A stretch of 20,441 nt of DNA. Origin: Desulfovibrio sp. Lineage in GTDB: Bacteria > Desulfobacterota > Desulfovibrionia > Desulfovibrionales > Desulfovibrionaceae. How positions within the stretch are numbered: the stretch's first letter is position 1; each line of letters opens with the position of its first letter. Where the stretch lies: NCBI GenBank assembly GCA_031275955.1, contig JAISNZ010000224.1, positions 1 through 20,441 of the forward strand, in the 5' to 3' direction. This document shows, piece by piece, positions 6,011 to 13,940 of the stretch. A model generated the notes under the pieces. That model did not search any database and was not told the DNA's origin. It worked only from the letters and a program-made list of their open reading frames with translations. The translations under genes were made by a program, and so were the position numbers.

Positions 6011-8195
6011 CGCTCCCCTCCTTTGATTCCCCTTCCCGAAACGGCGCGACAGCCGCAAAAGGACGGATGCCGGACACGGCGATGCCAGAGGTCAGGGCGT
6101 TGTGCAGAAAGGCCGAAATCCCCGGACTCAGGAGTCCCGACAGCCCCCCGGCCAGAAACAGGCTGTTGCAGAGCAGGGAGAGGCGAAAGCCGCTGTGGAT
6201 TCTGACCAGAGCCTCGCGCGAAATCCTCCGCGCCAGCAAAAGATCGCGCAAATCGCCGCCGGTCAGCACAATATCAGCCACTTCCCGGGCAACGTCCGTG
6301 CCTTCCGCCATAGCGACGCCCACATGGGCCGCGGAAAGCGCCAGAGAATCATTGACGCCGTCCCCCACCATGGCCACGACACAGCCCTGGCTCTTCAGGC
6401 GGCGGATATAGGCGGCCTTGTCCTCGGGGAGCATCCGGGCCTCGTATTCCCGGATGCCCGCCTGGGCCGCGATGCCCGCGGCCGTCTTTTCCTCATCCCC
6501 CGTGAGCATGACGACACGGGCGATGCCGTCGTCGCGCAGGGCCTGCACGGCCCCCGCCGCGTCCCTGCGCAGTTCGTCCTCAATGAGGATGATGCCGGCC
6601 AGTTCGTCATCCATGCTCAGATACAACAGACTCCTGCCCTTCGCGGTTTCCCGCCGGACAAGGGCCTGCTGCTCCTCGTCCAGCGGCTGGCCCCGCCCGG
6701 CCCCGCGCTCCAGATGCTCCAGCACGAAATGGGCGCTGCCGATGCGGATCTTCTTCCCCTGCCAGGAGGAGAGGATGCCGTGGGCAACGATCAATTCCAC
6801 CTTGGCGTGTTCTTCCCGGTGCTGTAAATTTTCTTCCTCCGCCGCCCGGACGACCGCCTGTCCGACGGGATGGGCGAAGTGTTCCTCAAGGCAGGCCCCA
6901 AGGCGCAGAATGAGCGCGCGCTCCCTTCCGCCGAAGGGGATGACGTCCACCACCGCCGGGCGGGCCATGGTCAGCGTGCCTGTCTTGTCAAAGACCACCG
7001 CGTTGGCAAGGGCGATTTCCTCGACAAACTTGCCGCCCTTGATCAGCAGGCCGTTGTTGGCGGCTTCCCGCATGGCGGTGGACATGACCAGGGGCGCGGC
7101 AAGGCGGATGGCGCAGGAGTAATCCACCAGCAGCACCGACCCCGCGCGCCGGAAATTGCGCGTGAAGGCATAGGTCAGGGCGCTCAGGAGGAAGTTGAAG
7201 GGCACGATGGCATCCGCCATGACCTCATAGCGGTGCTGCAGGGCCGACTTGAGATTTTCCGATCCTTCAATGGCCCGCAGGATGGAATGCAGGCGCGTGC
7301 CGCCCCCTGTCCTGACCGCCTTGACCACAAGTTCGCCCATTTCCAGCACCGTGCCGGCGTAAACGCTCGCTCCGGGACCACGGGGAACGGGCAGGCTTTC
7401 CCCTGTCAGGGAAGCCTGATTGACCATCCCCCTGCCCTCAAGAATCGTTCCGTCCACCGGCAGGGCGGACCCCGCACGGACGACAAGCTCGTCGCCCGCG
7501 CATACCCGGGAGAAGGGGATCATCTCTTCGCCCCCTTCCCGGCGCACCCAGACATGGTCAATGTGCAGGGCCAGGCTTTCCTCAAGGCTCAGCCGCGATT
7601 TTTTGCGCGTCCACTCCGTCAGGTATTCTCCCAGGTCAAAGAAAAAGACCATGGCCGAGAGCATCCGGAAATCCCTCTGCAAAAAACAGACGGCCAGGGC
7701 CGAGCCGTCCAGCACGTCCAGATTCAGCCTGCCCCGGGCAAGGGATTTGAGCGCCCGGAGGAGATAGCGGAGGGAGCGCAGGGCCGCGATGAGGAAGACA
7801 AGGGAACGGGGATAGAACAGGCTGCGCACTTTGCCCGCTATAGGGTTGCGCGGCGCCCGCCGGGGGACGTCAGGCGTCCCGGACTTCACGGCCGCGGGAA
7901 GATCCCGCCCCGGCTCTCCCCTTTCCCCCGCCTGTTCCCGGCATTCTTCCGGGCGGCGGCTTTTCCGGCTGATCAGCACGCTTCCAGTGCGGGGGGAGAA
8001 GACAATCCCCGCGCCGGGGAAGGCGCGGGAAAGCTCCAGGGCCAGGGCCGCCTCTTCGGCGGCTTGGGGACGGCGGACTCCGGGGAGCAGGCGCAGGCGC
8101 AAACGACCGGGAATGTCCTGGGCGATGAAATAGCGCGCCGCCGGACCGGCGGCGCCTAAAGCAACAGCCCCGGTTCGCTCCCGGCGGCCTTTCAT
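5991..8195 (-). CDS. P1B-type (heavy-metal) ATPase with Ser-Cys membrane motif
   Basis: A 734-residue P-type ATPase. Residues about 18-76 are an HMA2-like domain (DIPGRLRLRLLPG) with no CxxC. The actuator motif TGES is at 264-267, phosphorylation motif DKTGT at 403-407, the P1B-type His-Pro at 442-443, TGDEEKT from 565, and GDGVND at 611-616. The intramembrane CPC/CPx motif is replaced by DYSCAIRLAAP (358-368), so the predicted metal-ligand cysteine is Cys361. These P-type motifs indicate an active ATP-driven pump; the metal cannot be read from sequence. The arrangement with a small helical membrane partner upstream recalls the mycobacterial CtpC/PacL pair. ATGA overlap with the upstream gene and 20-base overlap with the downstream HMA-like gene show tight coupling. 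Co-transcription with feoAB suggests a role in iron or manganese handling, which is inference. Confidence 0.92.
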   Translation of the reverse strand: MKGRRERTGAVALGAAGPAARYFIAQDIPGRLRLRLLPGVRRPQAAEEAALALELSRAFPGAGIVFSPRTGSVLISRKSRRPEECREQAGERGEPGRDLPAAVKSGTPDVPRRAPRNPIAGKVRSLFYPRSLVFLIAALRSLRYLLRALKSLARGRLNLDVLDGSALAVCFLQRDFRMLSAMVFFFDLGEYLTEWTRKKSRLSLEESLALHIDHVWVRREGGEEMIPFSRVCAGDELVVRAGSALPVDGTILEGRGMVNQASLTGESLPVPRGPGASVYAGTVLEMGELVVKAVRTGGGTRLHSILRAIEGSENLKSALQHRYEVMADAIVPFNFLLSALTYAFTRNFRRAGSVLLVDYSCAIRLAAPLVMSTAMREAANNGLLIKGGKFVEEIALANAVVFDKTGTLTMARPAVVDVIPFGGRERALILRLGACLEEHFAHPVGQAVVRAAEEENLQHREEHAKVELIVAHGILSSWQGKKIRIGSAHFVLEHLERGAGRGQPLDEEQQALVRRETAKGRSLLYLSMDDELAGIILIEDELRRDAAGAVQALRDDGIARVVMLTGDEEKTAAGIAAQAGIREYEARMLPEDKAAYIRRLKSQGCVVAMVGDGVNDSLALSAAHVGVAMAEGTDVAREVADIVLTGGDLRDLLLARRISREALVRIHSGFRLSLLCNSLFLAGGLSGLLSPGISAFLHNALTSGIAVSGIRPFAAVAPFREGESKEGSGDREFH
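6017..6024 (-). promoter_or_regulatory. Ribosome-binding site that decides the GTG start of the HMA-like gene
   Basis: AAAGGAGG on the reverse strand, six bases before GTG at 6010, inside the 3' end of the ATPase gene. The alternative ATG at 6058 would add 16 basic residues with no conserved look. Confidence 0.7.
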
Positions 8196-8440
8196 GACTC
8201 CTGAGCCTTGCGCCGCGCCTGTTCGCGCCTGGCCTCCGCCGCGAGGCCGTCAATATTTTCCCTGGCGGTCTCCACCGCGGCGGCTGCCCGATCCTTGAGA
8301 TCCATGCCCCGGCTCAGGAGCGCGACGCAGGGTTTTTTCAGATTCCCGGGACTCCGGGAAAAGAGCGCCGCGACGAAAAAACCGGCGACAACGCCGGCCC
8401 CGGCGGCAAGCCCGTACTTCCAGACGTTTCCTGTCAACAT
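8192..8440 (-). CDS. Small membrane protein, probable partner of the P1B-ATPase (DUF6110/PacL-like)
   Basis: An 82-residue protein with one N-terminal membrane helix (about 7-27, KYGLAAGAGVVAGFFVAALF), then KKPCVALLSRGMDLKD and a Glu/Ala/Arg-rich amphipathic helix (VETARENIDGLAAEARREQ). The layout resembles small proteins annotated DUF6110 next to P1B-ATPases in anaerobes, and the mycobacterial PacL/DUF1490 partners of CtpC. That resemblance is from memory and modest. The start at 8440 is set by GGAGGA six bases upstream. A longer frame starting at 8512 would run through the predicted Fur box and promoter and is rejected. It is the first gene of the operon and overlaps the ATPase start as ATGA. 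It probably stabilises or scaffolds the pump. Confidence 0.75.
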   Translation of the reverse strand: MLTGNVWKYGLAAGAGVVAGFFVAALFSRSPGNLKKPCVALLSRGMDLKDRAAAAVETARENIDGLAAEARREQARRKAQES

Positions 8441-8484
8441 ACCTGTCCTCCATGGTTGCGGACGCCCTCCCCCGTAGCGGGAAA

Positions 8485-8512
8485 AATAGCAAAAAGTGAA
8501 AATGAATGTCAA
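8485..8512 (-). promoter_or_regulatory. Promoter of the ATPase-Feo operon
   Basis: On the reverse strand a consensus -35 TTGACA (8507-8512), 16-base spacer, then a weak -10 GCTATT (8485-8490). It lies about 45 bases before the chosen start of the first operon gene, in an AT-rich island unlike its GC-rich surroundings. Confidence 0.6.
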
Positions 8513-8516
8513 TATC
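8498..8516. promoter_or_regulatory. Fur box overlapping the -35 element
   Basis: GAAAATGAATGTCAATATC matches the classical 19-base Fur box at 14 of 19 positions, with the outer hexamers best conserved. It covers the whole -35 box, so a bound Fur-Fe(II) dimer would block RNA polymerase. This fits iron repression of the feo genes downstream. A PerR protein could recognise a similar site. Confidence 0.65.
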
Positions 8517-8559
8517 GTTTTTTTTGGAGCATTTTTTTCGCGGATCCCCTGTGCTGGGG

Positions 8560-8575
8560 AAAAGGCCCTAGGCCT
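8560..8575 (-). terminator. Weak terminator-like hairpin at the end of the histidine kinase gene
   Basis: AGGCC and GGCCT around the TAG stop codon form a 5-bp stem followed by TTTT on the reverse strand. A second short CCCC/GGGG stem lies just beyond. The structure is weak, so read-through from the kinase into the Feo operon cannot be excluded. Confidence 0.3.
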
Positions 8576-11150
8576 GAGCGGGAGGCGGGGTCTCGCTCCG
8601 GCCGGAGCGCCGGGCGACGACGCAGGCCAGGACCCGCGCGAGTTCCGTTGCGTTCAGGGGTTTGGACAGATAGAAATCCATGCCCGCGCGCAGGAAATGT
8701 TCCCGGTCGCCGTGCATGGCGTGGGCCGAGGCGCTGACGATGGGCAGGTCGGCGGGGATGGACCAGGGGGGGGCGCCCCGATCCGGCAGGCCGCCGGGGA
8801 GGGCCTTGCGCAGGGCCGGACCGGGGATGACCCCGTTCCAGAGGCCCTGCCGGATGCGCCGGGTGAGTTCAAGTCCGTCCATCTCCGGCATCAGCACGTC
8901 GGAGATCAGGCAGTCGAAGGGATAGAGCAGCAGGGCCTCCAGAGCCTGGCGGCCGTTTTCCACGCAAAAGACCGAGTGCCCCTGGCGCTGGAGAAAAAGA
9001 CGCATGGCCACCTGGCTGACGCGATCGTCCTCCGCCACGAGGATGACCAGGGGGGGCTGGTTTTCCTCCTTTTCCTTCGTCCGGGAGGTCTTCCGGGCGG
9101 AGGAAAGGGGCCTTTTTTCGGGCACGGCCTCCAGGCAGATGGTGCAGTACACCGTGGTGCCTTTTCCCGGAAGGCTTTCCAGGGAAACGGACCCGCCCAT
9201 CTGCTCCGCCAGTTGGCGGACAATGCCCAGGCCCAGGCCGGTGCCCTGGTGCCTGCGGACGCCCGCGGTCTGAATCTGGGTAAAGGCGTCGAAGACAGCG
9301 GCTTGCATTTTCCTGGGAATGCCGATGCCGGTGTCGCTGACCGAGAGGTGCAGGCGGCGCTTTTCCCCCCGCGCGGGGGGCTGCATGGCGCAGCGCAGGC
9401 AGATGCCCCCCTGGTGGGTGAACTTCAGGGCATTGCCCAGGAGATTGAAAAGGATCTGGCGGACGCGCGCCTCGTCCCCCCGCAGGCGAGAGGGGAACTC
9501 CCCTTCCAGAACGCAGTCCAGGGCCAGCCTCTTTTTCTCGGCCTCATTGCGGAAGATCTCCATGGTGGAGGTAAGGGTCTGGCGCAGGTCGAAGGGGGCG
9601 ATGTCCAGGACCAGCGCCCCCGCCTGCATCCGGGAAAAATCCAGGATGTCCGAGATAATCCGGAGCAGGGTTCTGCCGGTGAGATTGGCGTTGTGGACGT
9701 ATTCGCGCAGTTCGGGCGCGAGATTTTCCGAGGAGGCGATGATCTGGAGCATGCCCAGAAGGCCGTTCAGGGGGGTGCGCAGTTCGTGGCTGACGTTGGC
9801 CAGAAAGCGATCCTTGACCGCGTTGGCCCGCACCGCGCTCTCCTTGGCCTTTTCCAGGGCGTCCACATAGCCCTGGCGGCGCAGGACGGGCCAGGCGCCG
9901 TTTATGAAGCGCTCAAGCTGGCGCAGGTCTTCTTCCTCGTAGTCCGCCGCCTTGTTGTAGACGGCGGCTACGCAGGCCACGGCCCCTTTTTCCAGGGCCG
10001 GCGCGAACATGTACCTGCTGACGGTACTTTTGTCCCCGAAAAAATAGCGGGACGGAACGGCCTCGGGGTCATTGCACACGGTCGCCTTGCGGCCGTAGTT
10101 TTTTTCCAGGCCGCCGGGGTGGGATTCCTTCCAGATGAAGGGATCACCCGGTTCCCGTGAAGATCGGTTGTCCACCGCCCACAGGGTATAGCCCTGGTCG
10201 TGGAGCCTGGACTGGGGAATATAGATGTGGCCGTATTCGCTGCCCGTGAGCAGGGCGATCTGCCGGGCCACAAAGCCCATGAGTTCCTCCTCCGAGGCGT
10301 CGTGCATCTGGCTCAGGTCGTACAGGGCGGAGGCGCGCATCTCGTTCAGGCGCAGCAGATGCCCCTGGCGGACCTGACTGGTCAGATCCTGGATCTGCAC
10401 CATGACTGTCCTGACCGTCGCGCCGTCCTCGCTGAATTCCGGCCAGAGGCAGAATTCGCCCACCAGGGGACCGGACCGGGTGAGGATGGTCCGGCGCGTC
10501 CGGTGTGTTTCCCCTGTGGCGAAGACGTTGTTGACGTGCTCATGGAGAAAGGCCAGGTAGGCGGGGTCCAGGCCCACTTCCAGGGACCGCTTGGAGCCGA
10601 GATCCCCCAGTTTGCAGCCCACCAGGCGCTCCAGGGCCGGATTGATATAGAAGGGGAAGAGTTCCCTGTCGCAACGCATGATGAAGTTGGGCGAATTGTC
10701 CAGAAGGCTCTGGAAGGAGGAAAGGCTGTCCCCGAAGGTGGGGGGAAAGAAACGCTTGTCCAGGCGCAGGCGGGAAATTTCCAGGGCGATGCCCGCCACT
10801 CTGCCCGGCCCTTCTTCCGGGGGCAGGGCCTTCCCCTGGAGGAGGATCCAGGCCCAGGTGTTGTCCCGCCGCCTCATGCGCACGGGAATGTCCAGGCCGG
10901 GCCTGCTGCCGGAAGTGACGGCGGCGAGATCCTCCCGGAAGAGGACAAGGTCGTCCTCGTGCATCTGGTCGTAGAGGGGCTGCAGGCTCACGGCCGCGGC
11001 CGCGCTGCCCGCGGGCAGATCCAGCAGGGTTTCCCAGTGCGGGGAAAAAAGGCCCCGGCCGGCTGCCTGATCCCATTCCCAGCGGGCCGGCGCGGCGTAT
11101 CCGCCGGCGCTTCCCGCCGTCTCGCGATCTTCCGTGTCCTGCCCGCTCAT
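8568..11150 (-). CDS. Soluble hybrid sensor histidine kinase (PAS-PAS-GAF-HisKA-HATPase-REC)
   Basis: An 860-residue hybrid kinase without membrane helices, so it should sense a cytoplasmic signal. Two PAS-like regions (about 22-130 and 145-260) are followed by a GAF-like domain (about 275-425). The dimerisation domain has VSHELRTPLNG with phospho-His455. The catalytic domain has the N box around NLLGNALKF (569-577), DTGIG (606-610) and GTGLGLGIV (636-644). A C-terminal receiver has acidic D707/D708, phosphoacceptor D751 in SDVLMPEMDG, S806 and K830, so all key residues are present. The receiver carries an extra Pro/Gly-rich stretch of about 30 residues (768-800) before its fourth strand. The gene begins 51 bases after lon on the same strand and may be co-transcribed. 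The output partner is not in the window. Confidence 0.93.
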   Translation of the reverse strand: MSGQDTEDRETAGSAGGYAAPARWEWDQAAGRGLFSPHWETLLDLPAGSAAAAVSLQPLYDQMHEDDLVLFREDLAAVTSGSRPGLDIPVRMRRRDNTWAWILLQGKALPPEEGPGRVAGIALEISRLRLDKRFFPPTFGDSLSSFQSLLDNSPNFIMRCDRELFPFYINPALERLVGCKLGDLGSKRSLEVGLDPAYLAFLHEHVNNVFATGETHRTRRTILTRSGPLVGEFCLWPEFSEDGATVRTVMVQIQDLTSQVRQGHLLRLNEMRASALYDLSQMHDASEEELMGFVARQIALLTGSEYGHIYIPQSRLHDQGYTLWAVDNRSSREPGDPFIWKESHPGGLEKNYGRKATVCNDPEAVPSRYFFGDKSTVSRYMFAPALEKGAVACVAAVYNKAADYEEEDLRQLERFINGAWPVLRRQGYVDALEKAKESAVRANAVKDRFLANVSHELRTPLNGLLGMLQIIASSENLAPELREYVHNANLTGRTLLRIISDILDFSRMQAGALVLDIAPFDLRQTLTSTMEIFRNEAEKKRLALDCVLEGEFPSRLRGDEARVRQILFNLLGNALKFTHQGGICLRCAMQPPARGEKRRLHLSVSDTGIGIPRKMQAAVFDAFTQIQTAGVRRHQGTGLGLGIVRQLAEQMGGSVSLESLPGKGTTVYCTICLEAVPEKRPLSSARKTSRTKEKEENQPPLVILVAEDDRVSQVAMRLFLQRQGHSVFCVENGRQALEALLLYPFDCLISDVLMPEMDGLELTRRIRQGLWNGVIPGPALRKALPGGLPDRGAPPWSIPADLPIVSASAHAMHGDREHFLRAGMDFYLSKPLNATELARVLACVVARRSGRSETPPPAQA

Positions 11151-11201
11151 CGTCCCTGTCCTTATGGCCTGTTGGGCGTGAGATTGCCGCGCAAAGTAGG
11201 A

Positions 11202-13763
11202 TCAGGCCCCGCCCAGAGATGGGCGCGGGGATTCCGGCCGTTTTTTGCGGGCGGGCGGAGTCTTGTTCACAAGAGCGGCTTCGGCTGGGACCGCCTTTCG
11301 TCCGCCGCCGGGAGCGCCCTTTGCCCTCCTTGCCGGGGAGGGCGCGGAGAAGGCCAGAGTGAAAACATCCCCCAGGGTATCCACCGGATGGACATTGATC
11401 CGGGCCAGGAGATCCCGGGGGATGTCCTCCAGGTCCTTCACATTGCGGCGGGGGATGATGACATCGGTCAGGCCCTTGGCCACAGCGGCCAGAATCTTTT
11501 CCTTGATGCCGCCCACGGGCAGGACCCGGCCGCGCAGGGTGCTTTCCCCGGTCATGCACAGCCGTCCGCGCACGGCTTTGCGCGTCAGGGCGGAGATGAG
11601 GGCCGTGGCGATGGTCACTCCGGCGGAGGGGCCGTCCTTGGGGGTGGCCCCGGCCGGCACATGGACATGAATGTCCAGGTCGGCGTGGAAGCCGGGGTCA
11701 ATGCCGAGTTCTCCGGCATGGCTTCTGGCATAGCTGAGGGCGGCCTGGGCGCTTTCCTTCATCACCTCGCCCAGGTGGCCGGTAAGGGAGATCTTTCCTT
11801 TGCCCGGCATGGATGAGACTTCCACATTGAGCACCTCGCCGCCGTGGGGGGTCCAGGCAAGGCCCACGGCCATGCCCGGCAGGGGCAGGGCGTCCAGGTC
11901 CTCTTCCTGAAAACGGGGGGCGCCCAGGAGGAGGTGCAGGTTGTGCGCCTGGACGGCAAAGGGGGGCGTTTCGCCCTCCGCCTTGCGGCGGGCCAGCTTG
12001 CGGCAGATGGCGCCGATCTCCCGCTCCAGGCTCCGGACCCCGGCCTCGCGGGTGTAGTTCTCGATCAGCATCGTCAGCACGTCGTCCGAAAAGGCGACAT
12101 CCCGCTGTTTCAGGCCGTTTTCCCTGGTTTGGCGGGCAACCAGATAGCGCCTGGCGATGCCGAGCTTCTCCTGCATGGTGTACCCCGGCAGGCGCAGGAC
12201 CTCCATGCGATCCAGGAGGGGTTCGGGAATGGTGTCCAGATGGTTGGCCGTGCAAATAAACATGATCCTGGAAAGATCAAAGGGCACGCCCAGGTAGTGG
12301 TCGCTGAAGGAGAAGTTCTGTTCCGGGTCCAGGACTTCCAGAAGGGCGGAGGACGGGTCGCCCCGGAAATCCGATCCGATCTTGTCGATTTCATCCAGCA
12401 TCACCACTGGGTTGCGCGTTCCGGCCTGTTTAAGGGCCTGGATGATGCGGCCGGGCAGGGCGCCGACATAGGTGCGCCGGTGGCCGCGGATTTCCGCCTC
12501 ATCGCGCATTCCGCCCAGGGACATGCGCTGGAATCTGCGCCCCAGGGAGCGGGCGATGGAGCGGCCGAGGGAGGTCTTGCCCACGCCCGGAGGGCCCACC
12601 AGGCAGAGGATGGGGCTTTTGGAGCGGGGATTGAGCTTGCGGGCGGACAGAAACTCCAGGATGCGATCCTTGATCTTGTCCAGGCCGTAGTGATCCTCAT
12701 CCAGGATCGTCTTGGCCTTTCTGATGTCCAGCCGGTCGCGGGAGAGCTTGCTCCAGGGCAGTTCCGCCAGCCACTCCAGATAATTGCGCAGAACGCCGGC
12801 CTCGGAGGCCTCGGCGTGCATGGAGGCCAGGCGGCGAAGCTGCTTGTCCGCCTCCCTGCGCACCTCCGGCGGGAGTTTGGCCGCGTTCTGGGCCTTAGTC
12901 AGCTCGTCGTCCTCGTCCTCGTCCTCGCCGGGGGTCTCCCCCAGTTCCTTGCGGATGGCCTTGAGCTGCTCGCGCAGGTAATAGTCCCGCTGGGCCTTGT
13001 CCATCCCCTCGCGGGCGGTTTCCTGGATCTGGGCCTGCATGGAGGCCACCTCCGCCTCCTTGGCCAGATGGTCGTTGACCAGCTTCAGCCGCTCCACAGG
13101 GTCGAGGCATTCCAGGATTTCCTGGGCCTCGGAGAGTTTCAGGCGCAGGTTGGAGGCGATGAGATCGGCCAGACGCCCGGGGTGATCGATGCTGGCCAGG
13201 ACGTTGGAGATATCGGGCGAGGCCATGCCGCGCAGGTTCAGGATGCGTTCGGACTGTTCGCGGGCGGCGCGCATCATGGCTTCCAGCTCCACGTCCTGGG
13301 GGATCTCCTCCTGTTCCCGCGGAGTCAGGATCTCGGCCTCCAGATAGGGTTGTTCGTCAAGGATGGCCAGTGCCCTGGCCCGGCTGACGCCCTGCACCAG
13401 GAGTTTCAGACGGCCGTCCGGCAGGCGGAGCATGCGCAGAATCATGACCACGGTGCCCATCTTGTGCAGATCCTCGGGACCGGGCCTGTCCACCTGTTCG
13501 TCCTTCTGGGTGAGGATGAGCAGGTAGCGGCTGCTGTTCAGGGCCGCCTCCACCGCCTGGATGGAGGCTTCCCTGCCCACGAAGAGGGGCAGAATGGTAT
13601 AGTTGAAGATGACCACGTCGCGCACGGGCAGGACGGGAAGCCGGTGGGGCAGGTCCGGCCGGTTTGCGGCCGGCGAGCCCTCCTCCCGCGCGGAGGATTG
13701 CCGCAGGCCGCTTTCAGGGGCGGGCGCCGCGGGAAGGATGTCGGTATCGGGTGGGGATGTCAT
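11202..13763 (-). CDS. lon: ATP-dependent protease Lon
   Basis: An 853-residue cytoplasmic AAA+ serine protease that degrades misfolded and regulatory proteins. The N-terminal substrate-binding domain begins near LPVLPVRDVVIFNYTILPLF (residue 43 on), followed by a long coiled-coil region with an acidic patch (GEDEDEDDE, 279-287). Walker A is GPPGVGKTS (390-398) and Walker B is VVMLDEID (453-460). The protease domain has the Ser713/Lys756 dyad in PKDGPSAG and GGIKEK. A basic, Pro-rich tail of about 45 residues after 808 is longer than in E. coli Lon. The ATG follows AGAAGGA. The promoter and a terminator-like hairpin lie upstream. The gene looks intact and functional. Confidence 0.97.
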   Translation of the reverse strand: MTSPPDTDILPAAPAPESGLRQSSAREEGSPAANRPDLPHRLPVLPVRDVVIFNYTILPLFVGREASIQAVEAALNSSRYLLILTQKDEQVDRPGPEDLHKMGTVVMILRMLRLPDGRLKLLVQGVSRARALAILDEQPYLEAEILTPREQEEIPQDVELEAMMRAAREQSERILNLRGMASPDISNVLASIDHPGRLADLIASNLRLKLSEAQEILECLDPVERLKLVNDHLAKEAEVASMQAQIQETAREGMDKAQRDYYLREQLKAIRKELGETPGEDEDEDDELTKAQNAAKLPPEVRREADKQLRRLASMHAEASEAGVLRNYLEWLAELPWSKLSRDRLDIRKAKTILDEDHYGLDKIKDRILEFLSARKLNPRSKSPILCLVGPPGVGKTSLGRSIARSLGRRFQRMSLGGMRDEAEIRGHRRTYVGALPGRIIQALKQAGTRNPVVMLDEIDKIGSDFRGDPSSALLEVLDPEQNFSFSDHYLGVPFDLSRIMFICTANHLDTIPEPLLDRMEVLRLPGYTMQEKLGIARRYLVARQTRENGLKQRDVAFSDDVLTMLIENYTREAGVRSLEREIGAICRKLARRKAEGETPPFAVQAHNLHLLLGAPRFQEEDLDALPLPGMAVGLAWTPHGGEVLNVEVSSMPGKGKISLTGHLGEVMKESAQAALSYARSHAGELGIDPGFHADLDIHVHVPAGATPKDGPSAGVTIATALISALTRKAVRGRLCMTGESTLRGRVLPVGGIKEKILAAVAKGLTDVIIPRRNVKDLEDIPRDLLARINVHPVDTLGDVFTLAFSAPSPARRAKGAPGGGRKAVPAEAALVNKTPPARKKRPESPRPSLGGA

Positions 13764-13797
13764 GGGTTGTCCTTCTGGCTGCGGGGACTTTCCCGGG

Positions 13798-13820
13798 AAA
13801 AAAACGGCCGCGGGCGGCCG
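13798..13820 (-). terminator. Intrinsic-terminator-like hairpin in the lon leader
   Basis: Two CGGCCG arms (13805-13810 and 13815-13820) separated by four bases form a GC stem. On the reverse strand the stem is followed at once by seven T (13798-13804), the classical Rho-independent layout. It lies downstream of the predicted lon promoter and about 34 bases before the lon ATG. It could terminate ftsY read-through or attenuate lon. Confidence 0.65.
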
Positions 13821-13843
13821 GGAATGACCGGGTTCTCTCTCTT

Positions 13844-13871
13844 ATCATAAGTCCCTTTGGAAAATTGTCAA
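13844..13871 (-). promoter_or_regulatory. Promoter of lon
   Basis: On the reverse strand, TTGACA (13866-13871), 16-base spacer and TATGAT (13844-13849), five of six to the -10 consensus. A perfect inverted repeat, CTTAT-C-ATAAG on the plus strand (13841-13851), covers the -10 box. The sequence suits the housekeeping sigma factor; I see no heat-shock sigma32 promoter. Confidence 0.65.
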
Positions 13872-13940
13872 AAGGACGGCGGAGAGGATAATTTTTCCGT
13901 ACCCCGCCCAAGGGCAGGACGCCTGGGCCTGAAGGCTAGG

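Noticed and set aside
8441..8512. A 24-residue N-terminal extension of the first operon gene
   Set aside because: It would be translated from the -35/Fur-box region, and a far better ribosome-binding site precedes the ATG at 8440.
8496..10160. A plus-strand open frame of 554 codons opposite the histidine kinase
   Set aside because: It is an antisense shadow of a complete kinase. Similar long antisense frames opposite lon (11844-13850) and ftsY (13857-15638) arise from GC-rich codon use.
11207..11230. A GC-rich hairpin at the lon stop codon
   Set aside because: It has a bulge and no T-run, and lies mainly in coding sequence, so it is not a convincing terminator between lon and the kinase gene.
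13789..13800. TTTCCCGGGAAA palindrome, also at 418-431 with one more base each side
   Set aside because: Related strings occur at several unrelated places, including inside coding sequence. I see no consistent position relative to promoters, so it is probably chance in this composition.
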